Origin: Zeaxanthinibacter sp. PT1
GTDB lineage: Bacteria; Bacteroidota; Bacteroidia; Flavobacteriales; Flavobacteriaceae
Length of the DNA stretch: 64,000 nucleotides
NCBI RefSeq assembly: GCF_028464225.1
Contig: NZ_JAQPCN010000001.1
Span: 186,001-250,000, forward strand
Direction: 5' to 3'
This document shows positions 36,989-45,369 of the stretch, one piece after another. The translations under genes were made by a program, and so were the position numbers. The notes beneath the pieces were generated by a model. That model did not search any database. It was not told the origin of the DNA and saw only the letters and a program-made list of their open reading frames with translations. Position 1 is the first letter of the stretch. Each line of letters begins with the position of its first letter.

Positions 36989-37630
36989 TTGATCAAATTC
37001 ATGTTTTGCATTTTCACATTGCTTGCTATTAACAGTGTCAACGGCCAGGTTTCTCTTGATCTGACTAATGATCAAGAACTTTCCACTACCTTTTCTGATT
37101 CTGAGTTAAAGGGTATTGCCTCCATAATACAGTATGTAGATCAAAAGGTACTTTCAGATACCGGTGAAATGGATATTGAAAAGGCTTATCATTCATACTT
37201 TGAAAAGATTGCAACAAGTAAGGAGTATATAGTTCCCTTTAAGGAAGAAAACAAATACCAATTTTTGGAAAGCCTGGATCCTGCCGTTTTTAATAGTTTT
37301 TGGAATTTCACCTATGAGCATGCCGGGATTAGTTATAAAGACTCCATGTATAGGGATGTTAAGAACTTTAAGATGCTCGACTTAAAACCGGAGAGTAGAT
37401 ACATAAAATATCTTCAAAAGTTAGGTAAGACGGACCCATATTTCAAATCGCTGCATTATGAACTATATATGGCTGGCGACCTTTCTCATGATTATTCTGA
37501 ATGGTTTCCCAGGAGCCATGAGCACTTTGATTTTAATCTTCCTAAAAATCGCTTATGGGCTACAGTCTACCTGCTAAGACGGGAAGAAAATATTTTAAAG
37601 AAGTTTGAACAGTATCTGAGAAATCAATAA
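36989..37630 (+). CDS. Exported protein of unknown function
   Basis: The protein is 213 aa if it starts at TTG 36989; an ATG at 37001 is also in frame. The TTG start is favoured because it supplies the lysine expected before the signal-peptide core (MIKFMFCIFTLLAINSVNG). The mature chain is helical and charged, with EKAYHSYFEKIA, FNSFWNFTYEHAGISYKD and HDYSEWFPRSHEHFDF. I do not recognise a family. It lies 76 bp upstream of another small exported protein in the same direction. Confidence 0.55.
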   Translation: MIKFMFCIFTLLAINSVNGQVSLDLTNDQELSTTFSDSELKGIASIIQYVDQKVLSDTGEMDIEKAYHSYFEKIATSKEYIVPFKEENKYQFLESLDPAVFNSFWNFTYEHAGISYKDSMYRDVKNFKMLDLKPESRYIKYLQKLGKTDPYFKSLHYELYMAGDLSHDYSEWFPRSHEHFDFNLPKNRLWATVYLLRREENILKKFEQYLRNQ

Positions 37631-37706
37631 CAAGAAAATACTTGCACTGAATTGTATAAGTATTATGAATCTTCTAAGCTAATCCCCTCTCATTTTCAGA
37701 ATACAG

Positions 37707-38186
37707 ATGAAGTATTATATCTTTCTTTTCTCAGTCTTATTTACCGGTATTTTAGCTTGGGGTCAAAACACTACAATTTCCGAATTTGACCTTTACGGTT
37801 GCTGGGTCTTGGAAAATGATGATAATGGTAAAATTCCCGAGAGGCATATCTATAAACACTGCAATGGTGTTGAACAGGACAATACCGTTCATCTTTCAGA
37901 TTTTTCGCTGCTTGCTTTCAAAATGTCTGAATTTAAAGTAATGAGTGACGACCCCATGAACTGTTTTGGATTGATGTATGATTTAATAGAGGGTAGTTGG
38001 TCTTTTGACAATAAATCCGGAATAATTAAAATATATTATCCCGAAGATTACCAGGCAGCATTTTTTGAAAGGTTTAAAGAAGCTCACCCTGAAGTAGAAA
38101 TTCCTGTGCCAATGCTATTTAAGAAATTTAGAATAATTCAACTGGACCAGAATCGACTAGAGCTGCAATTATTAAAACGGGGGTAA
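37707..38186 (+). CDS. Exported lipocalin-like protein of unknown function
   Basis: A 159-aa protein with a signal peptide ending near GILAWGQ. The mature region opens with LYGCWVLENDDNG and continues as alternating beta-strands including GSWSFDNKSGIIKIYY and FRIIQLDQNRLELQLL. This pattern is typical of small lipocalin-like or DUF-type proteins that test for GxW near the N-terminus. No confident family or ligand can be given. It is AT-richer than the genes around 42-63 kb, like its upstream neighbour. Confidence 0.55.
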   Translation: MKYYIFLFSVLFTGILAWGQNTTISEFDLYGCWVLENDDNGKIPERHIYKHCNGVEQDNTVHLSDFSLLAFKMSEFKVMSDDPMNCFGLMYDLIEGSWSFDNKSGIIKIYYPEDYQAAFFERFKEAHPEVEIPVPMLFKKFRIIQLDQNRLELQLLKRG

Positions 38187-38374
38187 GAAAATATTATTCC
38201 TTTATCTTAAAACGCCCCATTTGACGGTCCTTATCTAAATGGCAGCACTCATAAAACTTGAAGCATTTTTCATTTTAAATTACCTTTACAACTTCAAAAG
38301 GATCCTTGGAAAAATACCCAGTTACAACCCCAGGCTATTAGATTTTGTAAACTCTCAGCAACTAATATTATACT

Positions 38375-38863
38375 ATGATTCACCTTATTCTAGGGAATAC
38401 AGGTTCCGGTAAAACCACTTATTCCAATCAATTAAGGTCAGAAACCAAAGGGATCATTTTTTCGATCGACCAGTGGAATAAAACTCTTTTCCTCCCGGAC
38501 AAGAAAGCTACAGATGGACTGGAATGGTTCCTCGAATGTATTGACAGGTCCGAGAAAATCATCATGCAGCTTGTAGAACAACTGCAGGAATCTGGGACAG
38601 ATGCCATTCTTGACCTTGGTTTATCGAAATTTGAGCACAGGGAAAAGTTCAGGAAGTTTGCTTGGGAGAGAAGTTTCGAAATTAAATTACATTTCCTAGA
38701 TGTTCCTAAAGCAACCCGCCTGGAACGAGTATTGCAGCGCAACCGCGAAAAAGGTAGTTCGTTCGAATTTGAAGTGAGCAGGAAAGACTTTGAATTTATG
38801 GAGAGCTGGTTTGAAAAACCTACAGAAGAGGAACTGCAAAACGCCATCGTAATCCGGGAATAG
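38375..38863 (+). CDS. P-loop ATP-binding kinase-like protein
   Basis: A 162-aa protein with a Walker A motif at residues 7-14 (GNTGSGKT). The rest fits small AAA_33-type kinases: SIDQWNK after the first strand (acceptor Asp/lid region), ILDLGLSKFEHREKF as the second core strand, and the helical lid FLDVPKATRLERVLQRNREKG. Such proteins phosphorylate small molecules or RNA ends; the substrate is not predictable. A GIY-YIG-like gene follows 54 bp downstream. Confidence 0.72.
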   Translation: MIHLILGNTGSGKTTYSNQLRSETKGIIFSIDQWNKTLFLPDKKATDGLEWFLECIDRSEKIIMQLVEQLQESGTDAILDLGLSKFEHREKFRKFAWERSFEIKLHFLDVPKATRLERVLQRNREKGSSFEFEVSRKDFEFMESWFEKPTEEELQNAIVIRE

Positions 38864-38917
38864 GACAATCTGAGTAACTGATGAGAACAAAATTTTTCAG
38901 ATATAAATCGTAGAAGA

Positions 38918-39268
38918 ATGCCAAGAACAGAATACCGCATATATGTCGTTGAACTCTCCAAGCGTGTATTTACCGAGAACGCAAAATTCCGAGCGGCCAA
39001 CCCACAGTTTAACGGGGTGTTGGAATGCCTGTATGTGGGCATGAGCAGTAAGACTCCAAAAGAGCGTTTTGAGCAGCACAAAAGCGGCCACCGGAATAAA
39101 AAAGGGCATAAAATATCCGCTAACATCGTCGAGAAATACGGCTTATACCTCAGGGGCAGTCTTTACAACCACATTGCCCCTATGAGCAGTCGGGATGAGG
39201 CACTAAAAATGGAAGAAACCCTGGCACTGGAACTGCGGCGAAAGCGGTATGCGGTGTGGTATAATTAA
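38918..39268 (+). CDS. GIY-YIG-like small protein
   Basis: This 116-aa protein begins YRIYVVELS and has CLYVGMSSKTPKERFEQHKSGHRNKKG, which lines up with the first strand (GIY), second strand (YVG-S) and the catalytic Arg-helix (RxxxH) of GIY-YIG domains. EALKMEETLALELRRKRY supplies the conserved glutamate helix. The first half of the signature is degenerate (IYV in place of GIY), so nuclease activity is uncertain. It ends just before a strong bidirectional hairpin. Confidence 0.6.
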   Translation: MPRTEYRIYVVELSKRVFTENAKFRAANPQFNGVLECLYVGMSSKTPKERFEQHKSGHRNKKGHKISANIVEKYGLYLRGSLYNHIAPMSSRDEALKMEETLALELRRKRYAVWYN

Positions 39269-39286
39269 ACATAGAGCACATCAAAA

Positions 39287-39311
39287 AAGCCCCGGGTATT
39301 GACCGGGGCTT
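39287..39311. terminator. Bidirectional intrinsic terminator
   Basis: AAGCCCCGG (39287-39295) pairs with CCGGGGCTT (39303-39311) around a 7-nt loop, preceded by an A run on the + strand that becomes a T run on the minus strand. It separates the convergent GIY-YIG-like (+) and ABM-like (-) genes. Confidence 0.8.
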
Positions 39312-39343
39312 CCTGGAACCGATAATTAACTGCCGAAATACTT

Positions 39344-39718
39344 TTAGGACACAGCCACATTTCTGAAGCCGTATTCCAGCGTCCAATATACCGGATGAAA
39401 CGGTGCTAACGGTTCTTCTAATTTCTTTAATTCATTTTCAGGACCATGGATCTCCAACCTGGTGAGGTCTGCTATTTTCAATGCTTCCTCCAGGATGGGG
39501 CCAACGTTCTGTAAATGCGCTAGTACTCCTTCTGCATTATCGTAGGCTTCCCTGCAGTACACTTCATCATCGTGGAAAGTAAAGCTGTAGTAAAGGCAAT
39601 GGTCTTCCTTTTTTGTTTGGTCTACAAAACGCTCACAAAGCTTTTTAAAGGAGTTCAGTTTCCCGGGATGAACTTTAAAATAGGGCTGGATGCTGCAACA
39701 ATCATCTACTGTATTCAT
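39344..39718 (-). CDS. ABM-like (antibiotic biosynthesis monooxygenase fold) protein
   Basis: The protein is 124 aa from the ATG at 39716-39718. The open frame extends upstream, but the extension is not protein-like and the conserved fold starts right after this ATG. SIQPYFKVHPGKLNSFKKLCERFVDQTKKEDHCLYYSFTFHDDEVYCREAYDNAEGVLAHL follows the ABM/Dabb dimeric alpha-beta barrel pattern (strand, helix, strand with YCREAY). These are small cytosolic oxygenase-like or regulatory proteins; no substrate is indicated. It is transcribed toward the shared terminator at 39287-39311. Confidence 0.65.
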   Translation of the reverse strand: MNTVDDCCSIQPYFKVHPGKLNSFKKLCERFVDQTKKEDHCLYYSFTFHDDEVYCREAYDNAEGVLAHLQNVGPILEEALKIADLTRLEIHGPENELKKLEEPLAPFHPVYWTLEYGFRNVAVS

Positions 39719-39900
39719 GATTATATAAATTATAGGATTAATATCCGTTAACCAGGGCATTGGGGAATGCTTATTTAAGCAAATAGTCACGGTAAAGAAA
39801 TTTAATTAGGACGAATGTGTGGAAAAATTGTCCGAACCTTTGCATTAACTTACCCGCTGCAAAAATTGGACTTCCTGATAGACCAGAAGTAATGGAGCTT

Positions 39901-39931
39901 GGCAACAAAAAAACCGGGCAAAATGCCCGGT
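39901..39931 (-). terminator. Intrinsic terminator of the fasciclin gene
   Basis: On the minus strand ACCGGGCA and TGCCCGGT (39913-39931 in + coordinates) form an 8-bp stem with a 3-nt loop, followed by a run of seven T residues. It lies about 30 bp after the fasciclin stop codon. Confidence 0.85.
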
Positions 39932-39959
39932 CTGTTGAATTATGGTAAAGCAGTATTCG

Positions 39960-40541
39960 TTACGGCATCAGCACAGTGTCTACGCTGTGGATATAGCCAT
40001 TAGAAGCCTCGATATCTGTCGCGATCAGGTTCACGGCATTTCCTTTATTATCATAGAGCACTACCTTATCGCCTTCCATTTTAAAGGTGATCCTGCTTCC
40101 CTGTAGGGTTTCGGCCGTAAAAGTTCCGTCATTGTTTTTTAAAGCTTGTACTACATCGGATGCAGTATATAATCCCGGAACTACGTGGTAGGTAAGTACA
40201 GAGGTCAGCGTTTCTTTATTTTCCGGCTTTAACAGGTCGGCCAGGGCACCATCCGGTAACTGGTCAAAAGCAGCATTGGTTGGAGCAAATACTGTGAATT
40301 CTCCTTCGCCATTTAAGGCATCCACCAGGTCTGCGGTCTGCAGGGCGGTTACCAAGGTAGAGAAGTCTGCGTTGTCTACAGCGACCCCGACTATAGTCGG
40401 AGTTTCTTCTTCCATTTCTTCACCGTAAGACTCCACCGTTTCCATTTTTTCGGCTTCCATGTTGTCTTTTTTTTCTTTCTTTTCGCCGCATGCTACAAAA
40501 AGTAGGGCTATGAGGCTCCATAAACTGATATTCTTAATCAT
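39960..40541 (-). CDS. Fasciclin (FAS1) domain lipoprotein
   Basis: A 193-aa lipoprotein with lipobox FVAC (Cys18), then a charged linker rich in Lys, Glu and Met (about 19-48). One FAS1 domain follows (about 50-193): ADFSTLVTALQTADLVDALNGEGEFTVFAPTNAAFDQLP (H1 motif), LTYHVVPG and GYIHSVDTVLMP (H2 motif). FAS1 proteins mediate adhesion or matrix interactions at cell surfaces. The linker would hold the domain off the membrane. The gene is monocistronic and ends at a strong terminator. Confidence 0.88.
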   Translation of the reverse strand: MIKNISLWSLIALLFVACGEKKEKKDNMEAEKMETVESYGEEMEEETPTIVGVAVDNADFSTLVTALQTADLVDALNGEGEFTVFAPTNAAFDQLPDGALADLLKPENKETLTSVLTYHVVPGLYTASDVVQALKNNDGTFTAETLQGSRITFKMEGDKVVLYDNKGNAVNLIATDIEASNGYIHSVDTVLMP

Positions 40542-40739
40542 GGCACTTTGTTTTTAATTAATTGATTTTGGTAAACTTACAAGCTTAATTCCTAGTATCT
40601 TCCCAATTAATGTTTAAAGTTTTTTATATAATGTTAAACATTATTAAAATATCGAGATAATTGACCTAAAAGGATTCTATCGCTAATTGAACTAAAATTT
40701 AGCTAGCTTTATACCCTCCCCAAGACTAATTCAGTATTG

Positions 40740-41375
40740 ATGAAGAAACGTATCCGGCAAATCCTGCTGCTGACCATTCTTGGTACAACCCTGTTGTTGT
40801 TGCTGTGTACGTCGGTGATTGAAATTGCTACGATTGGGAAAACTTATACGGCGACCGCTTCTATACCCCATAACCGGGTAGGCCTTTTACTGGGTACTAC
40901 GCGGTACCAGGCTCCTAACAAGGTGAATCCATTTTACGCCAATAGGATCCAGGCCGCCATTGCCCTGTACCAAGCCGGGAAGATCGACTTCTTATTGGTT
41001 AGCGGGGATAATGCTACGCTTTATTACAACGAGCCGAACACCATCAAAAAAGACCTGATCTCAGGGGGCATACCCGCCGAGAAGATTTTTTTAGATTTCG
41101 CCGGTTTCAGAACACTGGATTCTATGGTACGGGCCAAGTATGTCTTCGGATTAGACGAAGTCACTGTTATCTCCCAGGAATTCCATAATGAGAGGGCCAT
41201 ATTCCTGGCTAAGGTGAAAGGCCTGGATGCCATAGGCTATAATGCAGAAGGTATTTCAGGTATGGGTGGGTTACAGGTATATGCCCGCGAATATCTCGCC
41301 AGGGTCAAGGTCTTTATCGACCTGGCACTGAATACCCAACCGAGATTCTACGGCAAGCGCATTGTGATTGAATAA
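40740..41375 (+). CDS. SanA/DUF218-family membrane protein
   Basis: The protein is 211 aa from ATG 40740, with an N-terminal membrane anchor (ILLLTILGTTLLLLLCTSVI). The soluble DUF218 domain has VGLLLGTTRYQAPNKVNPFYANRIQAAIALYQAG, VSGDN, TIKKDLISGGIPAEKIFLDFAGFRTLDSMVRAK and SQEFHNERAIFLAK. These match SanA (vancomycin high-temperature exclusion protein) of enterobacteria. The periplasmic domain is thought to act in envelope barrier function; the reaction is unknown. The gene is followed by the long modular repeat region. Confidence 0.82.
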   Translation: MKKRIRQILLLTILGTTLLLLLCTSVIEIATIGKTYTATASIPHNRVGLLLGTTRYQAPNKVNPFYANRIQAAIALYQAGKIDFLLVSGDNATLYYNEPNTIKKDLISGGIPAEKIFLDFAGFRTLDSMVRAKYVFGLDEVTVISQEFHNERAIFLAKVKGLDAIGYNAEGISGMGGLQVYAREYLARVKVFIDLALNTQPRFYGKRIVIE

Positions 41376-41449
41376 GTATGCGGAATACCTTCCATGGATC
41401 AGTTGATGAACCGGTATTACTCAATCCGAAGGTCTTCTAGCAGAGTGAA

Positions 41450-42095
41450 TCAAAAAAAGGGGGCATGCCCCCCACCCCATCTTCAAGATAAAGGCTTTCA
41501 CTGCAAGGAAAAAGCAGGCAAACTAAAGTTTAAAAATTCGCCTGCAATGCAAGCTTATTGCACAGCACCATATTAACTTAATACCGGGGAGGGGCTGAGC
41601 ACCCCGATACACAATCCAAACCTACTATGTCCCTATGTCCCTATGTAACTCAGTAACGCTGTAACCTTGTAACCTTGTAACCCTGTAACCTTGTAACTAA
41701 ATTAACCCCTGCATGTTTCCTGCAGTGAATTCATATAATTTGAAACCGGGGCGGGGTTAAGAACCCCGGTGATCTATCCAGACCTACTATGTCCCTATGT
41801 CCCTATGTAACTCAGTAACGCTGTAACCCTGTAACCCTGTAACCTTGTAACCTTGTAACCTTGTAACCCTGTAACCTTGTAACTAAATTAACTCCTGCAT
41901 GTTTCCTGCAGTGAATTCATATAATTTGAAACCGGGGCGGGGTTAAGAACCCCGGAGCTCAACCTAGATCTACACTGTACCTGTATCACTAAGAACCATT
42001 GTAACCATCTAACTCCTTAACACTGTCCCTATGTACCTATGTCCCTATGTCCCTATGTCCCTATGTCCCTATGTCCCTATGTCCCTATGTAACAA
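41450..42095. repeat. Modular intergenic repeat with 8-bp tandem arrays and GC hairpins
   Basis: Two long direct copies, 41621-41769 and 41783-41955, share the same order. First come CTATGTCC units, then a TGTAACC(T/C) array, an AT-rich spacer with a CTGCA/TGCAG inverted repeat, and a hairpin CCGGGGCGGGGTTAAG..CCCCGG. The TGTAACCY array has four units in copy 1 and seven in copy 2, and this alone explains their 24-bp length difference. A degenerate copy of spacer plus hairpin precedes them (about 41530-41606). A pure array of eight CTATGT-type units (42029-42092) ends 64 bp before the next gene. A 14-bp palindrome GGGGGCATGCCCCC (41459-41472) starts the block. Confidence 0.85.
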
Positions 42096-42155
42096 ACACC
42101 AACCCTAAAATTATCTCCAAAAAATACCATACATTTAATCCCCTAACCGACCACT

Positions 42156-43409
42156 ATGCCTAACCTTAAAACGCTGATCAAGAACCTGGGGCCGGGTCTT
42201 TTGTTCGCCAGTATGGCCATCGGCACCTCGCACCTGGTGCTGTCTACCAAAGCCGGAGCCCAATACGGCTGGATCATGGTGATCCCTATTATCCTGGCTA
42301 ATATCCTGAAATACCCCTTCTTCGAATTCGGTATCCGGTACACCATCGCCGCCGATAAAACGCTCATTGAAGGTTATCTCGGCAGAGGGAAGGCATACCT
42401 CTATATCTACGCGTTTATCCACTTGGTGACCACATTTACCATCCTGGCCGCCCTCTATGTTGTCACAGCCGGACTCTTTATCAATCTTTTTGATACGCCC
42501 GGAATATCTGTAAGCATGGTAGCCCTGGGGCTATTTGTCTTTATCAGTATTTTACTGATCATAGGCCGCTATAAGTTCCTGGAACTGTCCCTGAAATTCG
42601 TAGTCTCTATCTTATTTATCGCCCTACTCGTCACTACGGTACTCGTGATCTTTAAAGGGCAGGTAGACCCCGTGGAAGGATTTAAAAGACCAGAACTTTT
42701 TAACGAAGTGGGAATTCTCTTTTTGATCGGCCTGGTAGGATGGATGCCCACAGCCGTGGAAGCCAGTAGCTGGATCAGCCTCTGGACCGTAGAGAAATAC
42801 AAGATCACCAATCGAAAGCTCAGCCTGTCAGAAGCCTTACAGGAATTTAATTCGGGCTACCTGATGACCGCCTTACTGGCCGTCTTCTTCCTGCTAATCG
42901 GGTGGATGACCCTCTATGGCACAAATACCGAGCTCAGCGGGAACGCGGTTACCTTTGCAGACCAGGTAGTACAGCTTTTCACAACCCATATCGGCCAATG
43001 GGCGTATATCTTCATCGCAGTATCTGCCTTTGCTACCATGTTCAGTACCTGCATGACAGCCCACGATGCTATTGCCCGGGTAAGCCTGGATATTCTAGGG
43101 TTCCTGCGCCCTAAAAAAAAACCTCTTGTAGCACGAAGGCACTTTGGCTGGGCCGTGATCATCCTGGCCGGGGTAAATTACCTGGTACTGACGGCATTCA
43201 GCGCCAACATGGGGAACCTGGTGGCCCTGGCGACCTTTATATCGTTCGTGATGGCACCGGTAGTCGGGTATATGAACCTGAAAAATGTCCTGAGCAATGA
43301 TGTACCGGCAGAGATGAGACCTTCCCGGCCCTTGCAATGGCTTACCTGGACAGGGATGATCTTCCTTGCCTTCTTTTCGTTATACTACTGCTGGATGATC
43401 TTCTTCTGA
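42156..43409 (+). CDS. NRAMP-like transporter with non-canonical metal site
   Basis: A 417-aa membrane protein with about eleven helices and overall NRAMP layout (LGPGLLFASMAIGTSHLVLSTKAGAQYGW as helix 1). The helix-1 DPGN motif of metal-transporting NRAMPs is absent: AIGTSH is found at 21-26. The helix-6 MPH motif is replaced by M197PT199. Related divergent NRAMP proteins are common in Bacteroidota, and their substrates differ from Mn2+/Fe2+ or are unknown. The gene sits just after the 8-bp repeat array and is convergent with acs, with a 3-bp gap. Confidence 0.8.
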   Translation: MPNLKTLIKNLGPGLLFASMAIGTSHLVLSTKAGAQYGWIMVIPIILANILKYPFFEFGIRYTIAADKTLIEGYLGRGKAYLYIYAFIHLVTTFTILAALYVVTAGLFINLFDTPGISVSMVALGLFVFISILLIIGRYKFLELSLKFVVSILFIALLVTTVLVIFKGQVDPVEGFKRPELFNEVGILFLIGLVGWMPTAVEASSWISLWTVEKYKITNRKLSLSEALQEFNSGYLMTALLAVFFLLIGWMTLYGTNTELSGNAVTFADQVVQLFTTHIGQWAYIFIAVSAFATMFSTCMTAHDAIARVSLDILGFLRPKKKPLVARRHFGWAVIILAGVNYLVLTAFSANMGNLVALATFISFVMAPVVGYMNLKNVLSNDVPAEMRPSRPLQWLTWTGMIFLAFFSLYYCWMIFF

Positions 43410-43412
43410 TCC

Positions 43413-45320
43413 CTACAGGGCTTCATCAATAATCTCCTGCACTACCTCGGGATTTAATAGGGTGCTGATGTCTCCCAGGTTAGCGGTATCATTCCCGGCG
43501 ATCTTTCTCAGGATTCGCCTCATAATCTTCCCGCTCCTGGTTTTAGGCAAGCCCGGCACAAACTGTATCTTATCCAGCTTAGCAATAGGTCCGATCTGTT
43601 CTGTGATCTGTTGATTGATCTCGTTCCGGAGGTTATCCCGGTCCCTCCCGGTGCCGGTTTCTTTGAGGATCACAAATCCGTAGAGTGCATTCCCCTTAAT
43701 ATCATGAGGGAAGCCTACTATAGCCGATTCGGCTACTGCCGGGTGTTCGTTGATCGAATCCTCTATGGGTGCCGTACCCAGGTTGTGCCCGGAGACAATG
43801 ATGACATCATCTACCCGCCCGGTGATACGGTAATAGCCAACCGCGTCCCTGAGGGCTCCGTCTCCCGTAAAATAATATCCCTTATAGGCAGAAAAATAGG
43901 TGTCCCGGTAGCGGTCATGATCGCCCCAGATAGTGCGAGCCATCCCCGGCCACGGAAATTTAATGCAAAGGCGCCCATCGACGAGGTTGCCATTTACTTC
44001 ATTTCCCTCCTCATCCATCAGTGCGGGTTGTACCCCGATAAAGGGCAAGGTGGCGTAGGTTGGCGTAGTGGGAGTCACATAAGGAATAGGTGAGATCATA
44101 ATTCCGCCTGTCTCGGTCTGCCACCAGGTATCCACGATAGGGCTCTTGCCCTTACCGATATTATTGTTATACCAGTGCCAGGCTTCTTCGTTGATGGGTT
44201 CACCTACTGTCCCCAGTACTTTCAACGAAGATAGGTCGTACTTTTCCACGTACTCCAGGCTTTCCTTGGCCAGGGCCCGGATCGCGGTAGGTGCCGTATA
44301 GAATTGGGTTACCTTATGCTTCTCTACTACCTCCCAGAACCTGCCGTGATCAGGATAGGTTGGCACTCCTTCAAACATAACGGTGGTTGCCCCATTCACC
44401 AAGGGTCCGTAGACGATATACGAATGGCCGGTGATCCACCCGATATCTGCGGTACACCAATACACATCAGCTTCCCGGTACTGGAATATATTTTTGAAGG
44501 TATAAGCAGTGAAAACCATATAGCCTGCCGTAGTGTGGACCATCCCTTTAGGTCTCCCTGTAGAACCGGATGTATACAAAATGAAAAGTGGGTCTTCGGC
44601 ATCCATCACCTCGGCCGTGATATCGGCATAAGCCTTATCCATAAGGGGAGCCAGCCAGTGGTCCCTTCCGTCTTTCATGTCAACTTCATTCCCGGTCCGT
44701 TTTACCACCAACATGGTTTTCACGCCCGGGCAGTCCTCCATGGCCTGGTCTACGATCGCTTTCAGGTCTATGGTCTTCGCTCCCCGGAAAGATCCATCGG
44801 AAGTGATCACAACCCTACAATCGCTATCATTGATCCGGGTGGCCAGGGCATTGGCAGAGAACCCGGCAAATACCACCGAGTGTATGGCCCCGATACGGGC
44901 ACAGGCCAGGACAGATATAGCCAGTTCCGGGATCATGGGCAGGTAGATACAGACCCTGTCCCCTTTCTTGACCCCCTTATCCTTGAGCACATTGGCCATT
45001 TTGCATACTTGTTCATGAAGCTCCCTGTAGGTGATGTGCTGTGCTTCTTCCTTTGGATCGTTGGGCTCAAACAAAATGGCTGTCTTATCTCCCCTGGTGG
45101 GCAGGTGACGGTCAAGGCAGTTTTCGGTGATATTTAGTTTAGCGCCTTCAAACCATTTTACATCGGGCTTGTTGAAATCCCAGGACAAAACATTATCCCA
45201 TTTTTTTCTCCAGACAAAATGTTCTTCAGCGATCTCCTCCCAGAAAGCCTCAGGGTCCCTGACCGATTTGCGGTAGACCTGGAAATATTCCTCCAGGTGT
45301 TTAATATGATAATTACTCAT
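43413..45320 (-). CDS. acs: Acetate--CoA ligase (acetyl-CoA synthetase)
   Basis: The protein is 635 aa from the ATG at 45318-45320, selected because MSNYHIKHLEEYFQVY matches the family N-terminus; eleven upstream codons are open. Adenylation motifs are clear: YTSGSTGRPKGMVHTT (P-loop), WWQTETGG and ITGRVDDVI, with the C-terminal catalytic lysine in KTRSGKIMRR. It activates acetate to acetyl-CoA via acetyl-AMP. It is the last gene of DUF4212-actP-acs, 49 bp downstream of actP, giving a complete acetate uptake and activation unit. Confidence 0.93.
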   Translation of the reverse strand: MSNYHIKHLEEYFQVYRKSVRDPEAFWEEIAEEHFVWRKKWDNVLSWDFNKPDVKWFEGAKLNITENCLDRHLPTRGDKTAILFEPNDPKEEAQHITYRELHEQVCKMANVLKDKGVKKGDRVCIYLPMIPELAISVLACARIGAIHSVVFAGFSANALATRINDSDCRVVITSDGSFRGAKTIDLKAIVDQAMEDCPGVKTMLVVKRTGNEVDMKDGRDHWLAPLMDKAYADITAEVMDAEDPLFILYTSGSTGRPKGMVHTTAGYMVFTAYTFKNIFQYREADVYWCTADIGWITGHSYIVYGPLVNGATTVMFEGVPTYPDHGRFWEVVEKHKVTQFYTAPTAIRALAKESLEYVEKYDLSSLKVLGTVGEPINEEAWHWYNNNIGKGKSPIVDTWWQTETGGIMISPIPYVTPTTPTYATLPFIGVQPALMDEEGNEVNGNLVDGRLCIKFPWPGMARTIWGDHDRYRDTYFSAYKGYYFTGDGALRDAVGYYRITGRVDDVIIVSGHNLGTAPIEDSINEHPAVAESAIVGFPHDIKGNALYGFVILKETGTGRDRDNLRNEINQQITEQIGPIAKLDKIQFVPGLPKTRSGKIMRRILRKIAGNDTANLGDISTLLNPEVVQEIIDEAL

Positions 45321-45369
45321 GTATTTTTGGTTGATGGCCCGGATTCTCAGCAACCGGGCCGTGTATTAA

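Noticed and set aside
38428-39126. 232-codon minus-strand frame across the kinase-like and GIY-YIG-like genes
   Set aside because: Both + strand genes carry recognisable motifs, and the antisense frame has low-complexity serine runs typical of shadow frames.
41600-42095. CRISPR array
   Set aside because: The repeats are contiguous 8-mers without unique spacers, the larger copies number only two, and no cas genes are present.
44304-45137. Long + strand open frame opposite acs
   Set aside because: It is the antisense of the highly conserved acetyl-CoA synthetase and has no family-like features.
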